Shown here in pieces: positions 1 to 8,500 of a DNA stretch of 64,000 nucleotides. Made by a program: the position numbers and the translations under genes. The stretch spans positions 62,001 to 126,000 of the forward strand of contig JAVBOY010000009.1 in NCBI GenBank assembly GCA_031550085.1, written 5' to 3'. Each line of letters opens with the position of its first letter. Positions within the stretch are counted from its first letter, which is position 1. The stretch is from UBA4417 sp031550085 (lineage in GTDB: Bacteria > Bacteroidota > Bacteroidia > Bacteroidales > UBA4417). Below the pieces are notes generated by a model, which did no database searches, was not told the DNA's origin, and was given only the letters and a program-made list of their open reading frames with translations.

Positions 1-759
1 CATTCCGATGGCCACAAACGTTTGTTGCAAACCCGACGGCAGGCCGATGGACATACTGCGTTTGAAAATTTCACGGTCGAATTGGAATTTTATACGTTTG
101 ATTTTCAGGATATCATGTTTGTTGTTCAAATAAATCATTCCGATGATGAAGGCAACAGCCTGCGCAATTACGGTTGCCCACGCCGAACCGGCAATTCCCC
201 AATTGAAAACACCCACAAATAATATGGCCAGTACAATATTTATCAGGGTACTAACAATCAAAAAATACAAAGGAGTTTTACTATCGCCCAATCCCCGTAA
301 GATAGCGGCAATTCCGTTGTATCCGAAGAAGAAAATCATTCCGACCATAAATACATTGAAATACGTAACTGCTTCGGGCAGAATATCAGGCGGAAGTTCA
401 ATCAACTGGAAAATGGGTTTGCTAAATGCAAATCCGAGCAAGGTGACAATAACGGAGGATATGGTCAAAAATACAAAGGCGGTGTTGATCGAGCGGCCGA
501 CACTTTGCATATCTTTTGCCCCGAAATATTGGGCGATTACAATGGTGATCCCCATGGTAATCCCTACCACCAGGGAAATTAATATAAAAATTAACGGAAA
601 TGATGCACCGACAGCCGCCAAAGCTTCTTTTCCCACGTAGTGCCCCACCACAATGCTGTCGATTACGTTGTAAAGTTGTTGGAATACGTTGCCGATAAGC
701 ATAGGAATGGCAAATTGGAAAATTAAACTGCCGGGCTTTCCTATTGTAAGATCTTTCAT
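1..759 (-). CDS. MATE family efflux transporter, N-terminal part (runs off the window)
   Basis: Translating the minus strand from the ATG at 757-759 gives an uninterrupted frame to the window edge (253 codons), starting MKDLTIGKPGSLIFQFAIPM. The sequence shows repeated hydrophobic segments, the early FQQLYNVIDSIVVGHYVG stretch typical of MATE/NorM-DinF antiporters, and an internal loop before a second helix bundle. Family members extrude cationic drugs or metabolites in exchange for Na+ or H+ at the inner membrane; the substrate cannot be told here. MATE proteins are usually about 450 residues, so roughly the C-terminal 200 lie outside. It follows rlmN by 63 bp on the same strand and may be cotranscribed with it, although TACTTTTC just upstream is a near match to the -7 box. 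Confidence 0.88.
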   Translation of the reverse strand, partial: MKDLTIGKPGSLIFQFAIPMLIGNVFQQLYNVIDSIVVGHYVGKEALAAVGASFPLIFILISLVVGITMGITIVIAQYFGAKDMQSVGRSINTAFVFLTISSVIVTLLGFAFSKPIFQLIELPPDILPEAVTYFNVFMVGMIFFFGYNGIAAILRGLGDSKTPLYFLIVSTLINIVLAILFVGVFNWGIAGSAWATVIAQAVAFIIGMIYLNNKHDILKIKRIKFQFDREIFKRSMSIGLPSGLQQTFVAIGM

Positions 760-822
760 TGAAAGTTGAAAAGTATTTAATAAGTTGTTTTTAAAGGATC
801 GAATTCTATAATTATCTAAAAG

Positions 823-1875
823 TCAATTTTTTAATGATAATAGTTTTTTTGTGGATAAGAGACCGCAAGCGGCGGCTATATCTAAACCACGAGAAGTACG
901 AATTGTTGTAACAATTCCTTTTTCAATTAACATTTTTTGAAATCGAAGGACGCTTTCATCATTGGCGCCTTGCAGCGGAACGCCTTCCACATTGTGAAAA
1001 CGGATCAGATTGATCCGGCAATTGAGCTTATTCAACAAGCGTGCCAATTCTTTGACATGGGCTGCCGAATGGTTCAGATCCTGAAAGACGATGTATTCGA
1101 TGGATACTTTCCGGTACCTGTCGGTATGGTGAAGCCGGATGGTCTTGATCACATCTTTGATCGGATATACTTTTTGAATGGGCATCAACCGTTGGCGTTC
1201 TTCGTCGAAAGGCGAATGCAGGCTAATGGCCAAATTGCATTTAGATCGTTTCAAATATTGCTCGATAGCGGGCACAATGCCCAACGTACTTACGGTTACT
1301 TTGCGGACGCTTTTGCCAAACCCCCAATCGGCAGTTAAGATTTCCAGTGCCCGCATGACTTCCTCAAAATTATCAAACGGCTCGCCCATACCCATAAATA
1401 CGAGGTTTGTGATTAGTGAATATTCGGGAATGCTGCGAAGCTGATTTATGATTTCGCCTGCTGTGAGCTGTGATTGGAATCCTTGTTTCCCGGTCATGCA
1501 GAACAGGCAACCCATTTTACACCCCACCTGGCTCGAAACACAAAGCGTGTGCCGCTCTCCATCGGGGATGTAAGCGGTTTCGATAAATTTTCCCGACTGG
1601 GTGGGGAATAAATATTTTTTGGTTCCATCAACAGACGTTTGCTCCGAAATAGGTTTGCAAATTCCCAGTTGAAAGTGATTTTTCAGTAGTTCTTGATTTT
1701 TTTTCGAGATGTTGGTCATGCCGTCAAACGACTTGATCTCCGATTTGTAAAGCCATTGCGCGATTTGCCCGCCAACGAAAGCCGGCAAGTCCAATTGCTT
1801 GGCTATTTGTTTTAATTCGTCGGGAGTTTTACCTAAAAGCGGTGGTAGGGGAGAAATATCGGGGGTGCAGGTCAT
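823..1875 (-). CDS. rlmN: 23S rRNA (adenine2503-C2)-methyltransferase RlmN (also tRNA m2A37)
   Basis: Radical-SAM methyltransferase of 350 residues that methylates A2503 of 23S rRNA and A37 of some tRNAs. The CxxxCxxC iron-sulfur motif is present at C119, C123 and C126, the methyl-carrying cysteine seven residues before it at C112 (TLCVSS), and the second catalytic cysteine near the C-terminus at C337 (DIAAACGLL). The frame is open upstream to an ATG at 1908, but a TAnnTTTG promoter at 1892-1899 lies inside that extension, so the ATG at 1875 (MTCTPDISPLPPLLG) is chosen. All five essential cysteines are present, so the enzyme should be active. It is followed on the same strand by the MATE gene. 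Confidence 0.95.
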   Translation of the reverse strand: MTCTPDISPLPPLLGKTPDELKQIAKQLDLPAFVGGQIAQWLYKSEIKSFDGMTNISKKNQELLKNHFQLGICKPISEQTSVDGTKKYLFPTQSGKFIETAYIPDGERHTLCVSSQVGCKMGCLFCMTGKQGFQSQLTAGEIINQLRSIPEYSLITNLVFMGMGEPFDNFEEVMRALEILTADWGFGKSVRKVTVSTLGIVPAIEQYLKRSKCNLAISLHSPFDEERQRLMPIQKVYPIKDVIKTIRLHHTDRYRKVSIEYIVFQDLNHSAAHVKELARLLNKLNCRINLIRFHNVEGVPLQGANDESVLRFQKMLIEKGIVTTIRTSRGLDIAAACGLLSTKKLLSLKN

Positions 1876-1891
1876 TACGAAAAATTGGCTG

Positions 1892-1899
1892 CAAAGGTA
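1892..1899 (-). promoter_or_regulatory. Promoter -7 element TACCTTTG of rlmN
   Basis: On the minus strand TACCTTTG matches the Bacteroidota -7 consensus TAnnTTTG, with a TTG about 20 bp upstream as a -33 element. It lies 16 bp before the ATG at 1875 and inside the longer open frame, which decides the rlmN start. Confidence 0.75.
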
Positions 1900-2096
1900 C
1901 AAAAACACGGCAACAAGGGGAATCCGGAAATTACAATTTCTGTGAAAATACGTGTAAATTTCTTTAAAGAATCAGCAAGAAATGGAATCGGAAGTTATGA
2001 GATTTTTGTTTCTCACAACTTCCGGCTTTTAAATAACCAATTTAGAAAATGGAGTAACCTCCGTCTTTATCTGGTGTAAGACATGAAACCTGTAAC

Positions 2097-2507
2097 TTAT
2101 CCTTCTTTTTTGGCAATCAATACCATTTTGATTTGCAATTTATAGCCAATGTTGATGACATCGACGACTTCCTGGAGGTTCAAACTTCTGTCTGCTTGCA
2201 ACACCACATTTACTTCTTCCTGTTCTTTCTTGGTACTCAGTATTTGGGATAATTCCGACTCAATCTGGTCAAAAGTTATTTCTTTGTTGTTGAGGAAATA
2301 ACGCAAATCGGATGTAATGACCATTTGGACGGTTTTTTTCATGGTAATTTCTTTTGCTGCAGTCGCTTTCGGGAGCATCACACGGATAGCCGAAGGCGTT
2401 ACCATGGTAGAGATAATCAAAAAGAACAATAGCAAGAAAAACATGATATCGTTCAACGAAGCAGTGTAAACCTCTGCTGTACGGGTTTTTCGTCTCTCAA
2501 TTTTCAT
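2097..2507 (-). CDS. exbD: ExbD/TolR family biopolymer transport protein
   Basis: 136-residue protein with a short cytoplasmic N-terminus, one membrane helix (about residues 20-40) carrying the protonatable aspartate expected at its start (D20 in SLNDIMFF), and a periplasmic domain ending in a helix-rich segment. ExbD works with ExbB as the proton-driven motor that powers TonB-dependent outer-membrane transport or, as TolR, envelope constriction. Its ATG overlaps the exbB stop by one base (TAATG), so the two are translationally coupled. Bacteroidota often have two exbD copies plus tonB behind exbB; here a single exbD is followed by about 220 bp without a gene and then rlmN. TolR versus ExbD cannot be separated from sequence alone. 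Confidence 0.9.
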   Translation of the reverse strand: MKIERRKTRTAEVYTASLNDIMFFLLLFFLIISTMVTPSAIRVMLPKATAAKEITMKKTVQMVITSDLRYFLNNKEITFDQIESELSQILSTKKEQEEVNVVLQADRSLNLQEVVDVINIGYKLQIKMVLIAKKEG

Positions 2508-3214
2508 TATTCGTTGCTTTTTTTCTTGTATTGACGAATAAATTTAAGCACGTCGTTCGAGTCTTTTTCAATTTGGTTTACCAAACGGTCGATCTTCCCG
2601 TTGAGGGTGTAATATCCGGCATAAGCAATGATCCCTACAAATAGCCCGGCCCCGGAACAAATCATTTTTTGATACAAACCGTCGGATATGTTGGCAATGT
2701 TCAAATCGTTGGTAACAGAAATGTTGTAGAATATTTTGATAACTCCGAAAATCGTTCCCAAAAAACCCAGCATGGGAGCAATGGCGGCGGTAATTCCCAA
2801 ATAATTCATCCGGGTTTCGATTCGTGACACTTCTTGGCGGGCTTCCACCTGCATGGTTTCTTGAATTTCTTCCAAATCGCTTTGCTCAATATTTTCCAGG
2901 CCGGATCGGATTACCTTTGCGGATGAGCTGTTTAATGCGGAGCAAAAACTGGTGGCAGAATCAATTCTTCGTTCTTTTATAAAATCATTGATACGCATGA
3001 GCCATATGGGATCTTTGCTTTTTGCGTAACTGATGATGACCCAACGCTCAATAATTACGTAGATTGCCAGGATCAGAAGCAAGGCGATGGGTAGTAAAAT
3101 CCACCCCCCCTTCATCAACAAGGTAAAGTAGTTTTCAGGATTGGCATTAAGGGCTGGAGATTGAGCGGGTGCAGTTACTGCTGCTTGAAGAAAAATGAAT
3201 GAACTGGTTGTCAT
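2507..3214 (-). CDS. exbB: MotA/TolQ/ExbB proton channel family protein
   Basis: 235 residues with three membrane segments: near residues 34-60 (GWILLPIALLLILAIYVIIE), 138-165 (AAIAPMLGFLGTIFGVI) and 180-205 (CSGAGLFVGIIAYAGYYTL). The last two carry the conserved TolQ/ExbB pattern of Gly, Pro and Thr residues that form the proton path. The N-terminal extension before the first helix (Ala/Pro-rich, residues 5-30) is common in Bacteroidota homologues. It forms a pentameric inner-membrane channel with ExbD, encoded immediately downstream with a one-base overlap. No tonB gene is visible in the window, so the partner that receives the energy must be encoded elsewhere. Confidence 0.92.
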   Translation of the reverse strand: MTTSSFIFLQAAVTAPAQSPALNANPENYFTLLMKGGWILLPIALLLILAIYVIIERWVIISYAKSKDPIWLMRINDFIKERRIDSATSFCSALNSSSAKVIRSGLENIEQSDLEEIQETMQVEARQEVSRIETRMNYLGITAAIAPMLGFLGTIFGVIKIFYNISVTNDLNIANISDGLYQKMICSGAGLFVGIIAYAGYYTLNGKIDRLVNQIEKDSNDVLKFIRQYKKKSNE

Positions 3215-3590
3215 GTTTTATAAATTGGGATTTCCTTTTAATTTCAAAAATTGAATTTTTACAATGATTTTCCTAAAACTATTTTTTACGATTTTAGAAA
3301 TTATAAAATGAATGCCTTTTGTGGCGCTTATTTATACTCTTAACAAATAAGCATAATTAGAGTTAACGCCTCGATCGCTGATTTTCGTGTGCTGCGGTGC
3401 GAAAAATAATGGATGAAAAAATTATTTTTTTATATTAATCTAAAAAACAGTAAATTACAAGAAGTCGAAATTTGGGTAATTGAAATGCAAAGGTAGCTGA
3501 TTTTTTACGGAATCTTTATTCGGAAACTTCTTTTAAAAAGGAGATTCTAAAGAATTTTTGCAAAGCAATTGGTCTTCGGATAAAAGGATG
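3215..3590. other. AT-rich divergent intergenic region exbB / hydroxyacid dehydrogenase
   Basis: About 375 bp between the exbB start and the dehydrogenase promoter. It is AT-rich, with short A/T runs, and holds no open frame of note. The exbB promoter must be here, but I see no perfect TAnnTTTG on the minus strand. No hairpin or riboswitch-like structure was recognised. Confidence 0.6.
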
Positions 3591-3598
3591 TATTTTTG
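3591..3598 (+). promoter_or_regulatory. Promoter -7 element TATTTTTG
   Basis: TATTTTTG fits TAnnTTTG exactly, with TTGG about 19 bp upstream as a -33 candidate (3569-3572). It precedes the ATG at 3667 by about 70 bp. A GTG at 3628 in the same frame is also downstream of it, so this promoter does not by itself exclude the longer start. Confidence 0.65.
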
Positions 3599-3666
3599 CT
3601 TTGTGTTTTAGGTACCGATTTACCTAAGTGGAAAAATCTGAAGATTCCCACATAAACATTGCTTTT

Positions 3667-4638
3667 ATGGAACAAAAGAAAGTCCTTTTTATCGACTCTG
3701 CCCACCCTGTTTTATGCCAGGAACTGGAATCGATGGCGTTTGTTTGTGAAGCATTTGATCATTATACCCGGGAGGACTATTTGAAAATCATTCCTGAATA
3801 CACGGGGATCATCATCCGGAGTAAAATTAAACTGGATCAGGAAATCCTGGAGAAGGCTAGGAGTCTTGAATTTATCGGCCGTGTGGGAGCGGGAATGGAA
3901 GGCATTGATGTGAAATTTGCCAAAGACCGGGGTATTGCTTGTTTCAACTCGCCGGAGGGGAACCGGGATGCTGTGGGAGAGCATGCATTGGGGTTGTTGT
4001 TGAATTTGCTGAATAATTTAAACCGGTCGGACCGGCAAGTCCGTTCCGGGCAGTGGATTCGGGAAGGAAACCGGGGATTGGAGGTCAAAAACCAGACCAT
4101 CGGGATTATTGGCTATGGAAATATGGGGAGAGCTTTTGCCCAACGACTCAAAGGATTTGAAGCCAACGTATTGGGTTTTGACAGATATAAATTCGGATAT
4201 ACGGATGATTTTATAGCCGAATGTCCGATGGAACAACTTTTTGCCGAATGTGATGTGGTGAGTCTGCATGTTCCGCTAAATAAGGAAACACGCTTTATGG
4301 TAAATTCTGATTATCTGAGCCGCTTTCAAAAGCCCATTTGGTTTTTAAATACCGCCCGGGGGGAATGTGTAAAAACCGATGATTTGGTTGCAGCCTTAAA
4401 ATCGGGCAAAGTCTTGGGAGCAGGCTTGGATGTATTGGAGTATGAACAAACTTCGTTTGAGGCTCTTCGTCCGGAACAAATGCCTGATAGTTTCAAGTAT
4501 TTGCAGAAAGCCGACAATGTCATTCTCACACCCCATATTGCGGGGTGGACTGTTCAATCAAAGTATAAACTGGCCCAAATGCTGGCGGATAAAATCAAAA
4601 ATTTCTACAACGAAAAATCTAATCCGTACTTTTATTAA
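3667..4638 (+). CDS. D-isomer-specific 2-hydroxyacid dehydrogenase (phosphoglycerate dehydrogenase-like)
   Basis: 323-residue NAD-dependent dehydrogenase. The Rossmann motif GYGNMG sits at residues 149-154 (IGIIGYGNMGRAFAQRL), and the catalytic Arg-Glu-His triad at R232 (NTARGE), E259 (LDVLEYE) and H291 (LTPHIAG). Family members oxidise or reduce 2-hydroxyacids such as 3-phosphoglycerate, glycerate or lactate. It lacks the C-terminal ACT domain of full-length SerA, so a serine-pathway role is possible but not shown; no serC neighbour is present. A GTG at 3628 would add 13 residues; the ATG at 3667 begins MEQKKVLFIDSAHPVLC, the natural first beta strand, and is preferred. Followed by rsmA, which has its own promoter. 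Confidence 0.88.
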   Translation: MEQKKVLFIDSAHPVLCQELESMAFVCEAFDHYTREDYLKIIPEYTGIIIRSKIKLDQEILEKARSLEFIGRVGAGMEGIDVKFAKDRGIACFNSPEGNRDAVGEHALGLLLNLLNNLNRSDRQVRSGQWIREGNRGLEVKNQTIGIIGYGNMGRAFAQRLKGFEANVLGFDRYKFGYTDDFIAECPMEQLFAECDVVSLHVPLNKETRFMVNSDYLSRFQKPIWFLNTARGECVKTDDLVAALKSGKVLGAGLDVLEYEQTSFEALRPEQMPDSFKYLQKADNVILTPHIAGWTVQSKYKLAQMLADKIKNFYNEKSNPYFY

Positions 4639-4671
4639 ATAGTCACCTTTTCAAGAAAACTCCGATTTTTC

Positions 4672-4679
4672 TACTTTTG
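4672..4679 (+). promoter_or_regulatory. Promoter -7 element TACTTTTG of rsmA
   Basis: Exact TAnnTTTG match 22 bp before the rsmA ATG at 4701, in the short gap after the dehydrogenase gene. The resulting leader would be only about 15 nt. Confidence 0.75.
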
Positions 4680-4700
4680 CCGTTTCTAACAGCCTGATTT

Positions 4701-5459
4701 ATGTATGTACGTCCGAAGAAATACCTTGGCCAGCATTTTTTGAAAGATGAAAATATTGCTGAAAAAATTGCCAACAACCTTTCGGAAAATACCCCATGTG
4801 TATTGGAAGTTGGCCCCGGTACGGGGGTATTGACAAAATATCTGGTTCAAAAACCATTCGGGCAGTTTAAAGCCATTGATATTGACCCGGAATCCATTGC
4901 GTATTTGAAGGAGCAATTTTCGTTGGGGGAGAACTTACTCGAAGGGGACTTTTTACGTTTGAAAGCCGCAGACCTTTTTCCGGGTTCTTTCAGTATCATC
5001 GGAAATTTTCCGTACAATATTTCGAGTCAAATATTTTTTTGGATACTTGAAAACCGGAACCGGGTGGATGAATGTGTGGCCATGATTCAGCGTGAAGTAG
5101 CGTTGCGTATTGCTTCGCCGGCAGGTAATAAGGATTACGGTATTTTAAGTGTTTTGCTTCAGGCCTGGTATTCGATTGAATATCTTTTTACCGTTTCCGA
5201 GTCGGTATTCAATCCGCCACCGAAAGTGAAATCTGCGGTGGTTCGTTTGAAGCGAAATGAGGTTGATCAATTAGCCTGCGATGAGAAATTATTTTTTACG
5301 GTTGTCAAAACGGCTTTCAACCAACGGCGCAAAACGTTGCACAATGCTTTAAAACCTATTGCTATTTACAATGGTGAATTTTCCGGAAAACGGGCAGAGC
5401 AATTGAATGTTTCCCAGTTTGTGCAATTGACCCGTGAAATCTCAGATTTGCTAAAATAA
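4701..5459 (+). CDS. rsmA: 16S rRNA (adenine1518/1519-N6)-dimethyltransferase RsmA (KsgA)
   Basis: 252-residue SAM-dependent methyltransferase that dimethylates two adjacent adenines in the 3' hairpin of 16S rRNA, a late check of 30S assembly. The N-terminal KKYLGQHFL signature (residues 6-14), SAM-binding motif I VLEVGPGTGVLT (about 34-45) and catalytic motif IV NFPYNISSQI (about 101-110) are all intact. The C-terminal helical domain contains FNQRRKTLHNAL, which is characteristic of KsgA. Length is normal. It has its own promoter 22 bp upstream and an intrinsic terminator directly after the stop, so it is probably a single-gene unit. Confidence 0.96.
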   Translation: MYVRPKKYLGQHFLKDENIAEKIANNLSENTPCVLEVGPGTGVLTKYLVQKPFGQFKAIDIDPESIAYLKEQFSLGENLLEGDFLRLKAADLFPGSFSIIGNFPYNISSQIFFWILENRNRVDECVAMIQREVALRIASPAGNKDYGILSVLLQAWYSIEYLFTVSESVFNPPPKVKSAVVRLKRNEVDQLACDEKLFFTVVKTAFNQRRKTLHNALKPIAIYNGEFSGKRAEQLNVSQFVQLTREISDLLK

Positions 5460-5460
5460 A

Positions 5461-5490
5461 AAAGGGCTACCAACCGGCAGCCCTTTTTTT
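5461..5490. terminator. Bidirectional intrinsic terminator between rsmA and the giant repeat gene
   Basis: Hairpin GGGCTACC/GGCAGCCC (5464-5483, one internal mismatch, loop AACC) flanked by A-run on the left and T-run on the right, placed between two convergent genes. Confidence 0.9.
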
Positions 5491-5510
5491 CATAATTATT
5501 TGTTCAACAA

Positions 5511-8500
5511 TTATTTGGTACGTAGTATTTGAATTGACTTCATTCCCTTTTCTGTACGTGTTACCACAACATAAGAGGAAACAGAGCTATTGGTCAGCAT
5601 ATCAAGTTTGAACGAGTAAGTTTGACCTGCGATCAAATTACCTTGATAGACAGATGCAACTTTTGTTCCCGATAGTGTATAAACTTCCACAACGGCTGAA
5701 GTTACATTTTGAGAAGATGTAATGTTGACATTGGTCACATCGTTAAATGGATTCGGATAGGCAACTGCCGTGATTCCGAATTTCTTGTTATCAGCAAGAT
5801 TCGGTTTCACACTGGTTATAATACCAAATCCTTGGCTTCCGGATGCCCATTTACATTCGTCAAACACTTCATTGATCATGGATACAACGGTGTTGATATC
5901 TCCGAGGTTCACATTGTTGAGTTGATTCCCCAACGCTTTGTCAGCCAAATTGCTGATGTCTTGAACGGTTGGATTTGCAGGCAACAAGGCCAATACCGAT
6001 GCGGGTATGGTATGTTGTTGGGCACTTCCGCTCGGGGTACTCGTGTTCGGATCGCAACCCGTTGATTCCCACGTATAGAATACGCCATTCGGGAATTGGA
6101 AACCGGGTAAGGATGGTGTCAAACGCATGTTCAGGCGCAATGTAATGGTTTGTGCCAACAATATGTTGTTCAATCGTCCTTGACCGTTTACCATTCCGGA
6201 AGGTGTATTATCGCAGTTTACAGCACCACTAAGCACTGCAGGCGTACCACCACCGGGTAACTTAGCTACAATACAAGCGGCATCTCCTTGGTTGATGGTA
6301 AATGTATTTCCAGCAGCACCAATTACAATCGGTCCTTGTGAGATCAAATTGCTAACCAGTGTCATTCCGGGAGTTTCATCACAGTAAGTACCGTTGGCAT
6401 TTCCATAGAACCCTTGTGTCAGCGTACAGTAAAGTCCCATGTTGGTAGATTCAACTGGAACAGAACATGTGGTGGTGCATCCGAATGCATCTTCACTTGT
6501 TACGGTGAATGTAGCGGGACCTGTTCCTGCTGTGTAAGTGACCGTGGGGGTATTTGCACCATCGGTAATACTGTATCCGTTAGCAAGAGCCGTTGCATCC
6601 AAAGTCCAATTGATGGATGACACAGCACCCGAGAAGGTTACCGTCAATGTATTGCCTGTTGTGCCAGCCATTGGAGCCGTTGCAGGAGCTTCAATTTCGC
6701 AGGTAACCGGATCACGAAGGATCACTTCTACATGGAAAATTTCCGACAAGTTACCACATTGGTCAGCGGCTTGGTAAAATACCAAAGTACTTGGCAACGT
6801 AAAGGGTGCACCCAGAAGTTGGTTGTCACTTCTCCAAATATTTAAGGATACTTGGTTGTCACACAAGTCGGTTGCTACCGGCGGTGTCAAAGTTGGCAGT
6901 TTGTCACAACCAATTTCAATAACAGCCGGAGGCAAATTGGTAAGGGTTGGTGCTGTGGTATCCACAATATGGATGGTTTGATACACCCATGCTTGGTTTT
7001 CACAAGCATCTTCTACCAAATAGCTACGCAAAATCGAACGGTCGCAGCCTTCACCTTGGGGAACATCTTCGCCAAAGGTTACTGTTACATTGCTGCAATT
7101 ATCACTTGCAATTACCAAAGCTGTATCAGCAGCCGGAATTCCTTCTTCGCATGATATGGTAATATCAGCCAATGGTTCGGCCACCGGAGCGATGGTGTCT
7201 TTGATGTAGATAACTTGATTTACAAGTGTTTCGTTTTCGCAAGCATCCACTACTTTGTAGGTACGTTTAATCCAGCGATTGCAACCTTCACCCATAGGAA
7301 CATCTCCTACGAAGCTTACGGTTACGTCGCTGCAATTATCACTTGCACTTACCAGAGCAGTATCAGCAGCCGGAACTTCGTTTTCACAGGAAACGGTAAT
7401 GTCAGCCAACAGTTCGGCAACCGGAGCGATGGTGTCGTTGATATAAATAGTTTGATTTACAAACGCTTCATTACCACAAGCATCAGCTACTTTATAGGTA
7501 CGAGTGATCGAACGATCGCAGCCTTCGCCTGAAGGAACATCTCCTACGAAGCTTACGGTTACATTGCTGCAATTATCCGTAGCAACAACAATCGACGTAT
7601 CCGCAGCCGGAATTCCTTCTTCGCAAGATACGGTAATATCAGCCAAAGGTTCGACTTCGGGAGCGACGGTGTCGTTGATGTAGATAGCTTGGTACACAAG
7701 GGTTTCATTACCGCATGCATCCTCTACTTTGTAGGTACGTGTGATGGAACGGTCGCAGCCTTCGCCTGAAGGAGCATCTCCTACAAAGCTTACGGTTACA
7801 TCGCTGCAATTATCCGTAGCAACAACAATCGATGTATCTGCAGCCGGAATTCCTTCTTCGCAAGGTACGGTAATATCAGCTAAAGGTTCGGCTGTAGGAG
7901 CTATTGTGTCCACTACATGGATAAATTGACATACCAGTGCAAAGTTTCCACAATGATCTTCCACTTTGTAGGTGCGTTTAATCAGTTTATCACAAGAATT
8001 GCGATTTAAAACTTCATCACATACAAATGTAACGGTTGGCATACAACAGTTGTCGGTTGCATGAACGACGGCACAGTTTTGTGAAGGGATGTTACCCTCA
8101 CACGAAATAGTGATATCCGGCAGCGGTTCGAAAGTAGGTGCTGTGGTATCCACAACATGAATCAATTGGTAAGCCAATACGAAGTTACCGCAATGATCAT
8201 TCACTTTGTAGGTACGTTTGATCAGTTTATCACAAGGATTGTGTTCCAGAACTTCATCGCATACAAATGTGACGGTTGGCATACAGCAGTTATCATGTGC
8301 TACAACTACAGAAGGATTAGCCGTTGGAATTTCTTCCTCACAGGAGATCGTGAGATCTGCTAATGGCTCAAAAGTCGGAGCAATGGTATCCTTGATATGA
8401 ATCCATTGGTACACATTAATCCAGTTTCCACAGAGATCAGCTACTTTGAAGGTGCGTTTTACTAATTTGTCACACGGATCATAGCCAACGTTTTCATCGC

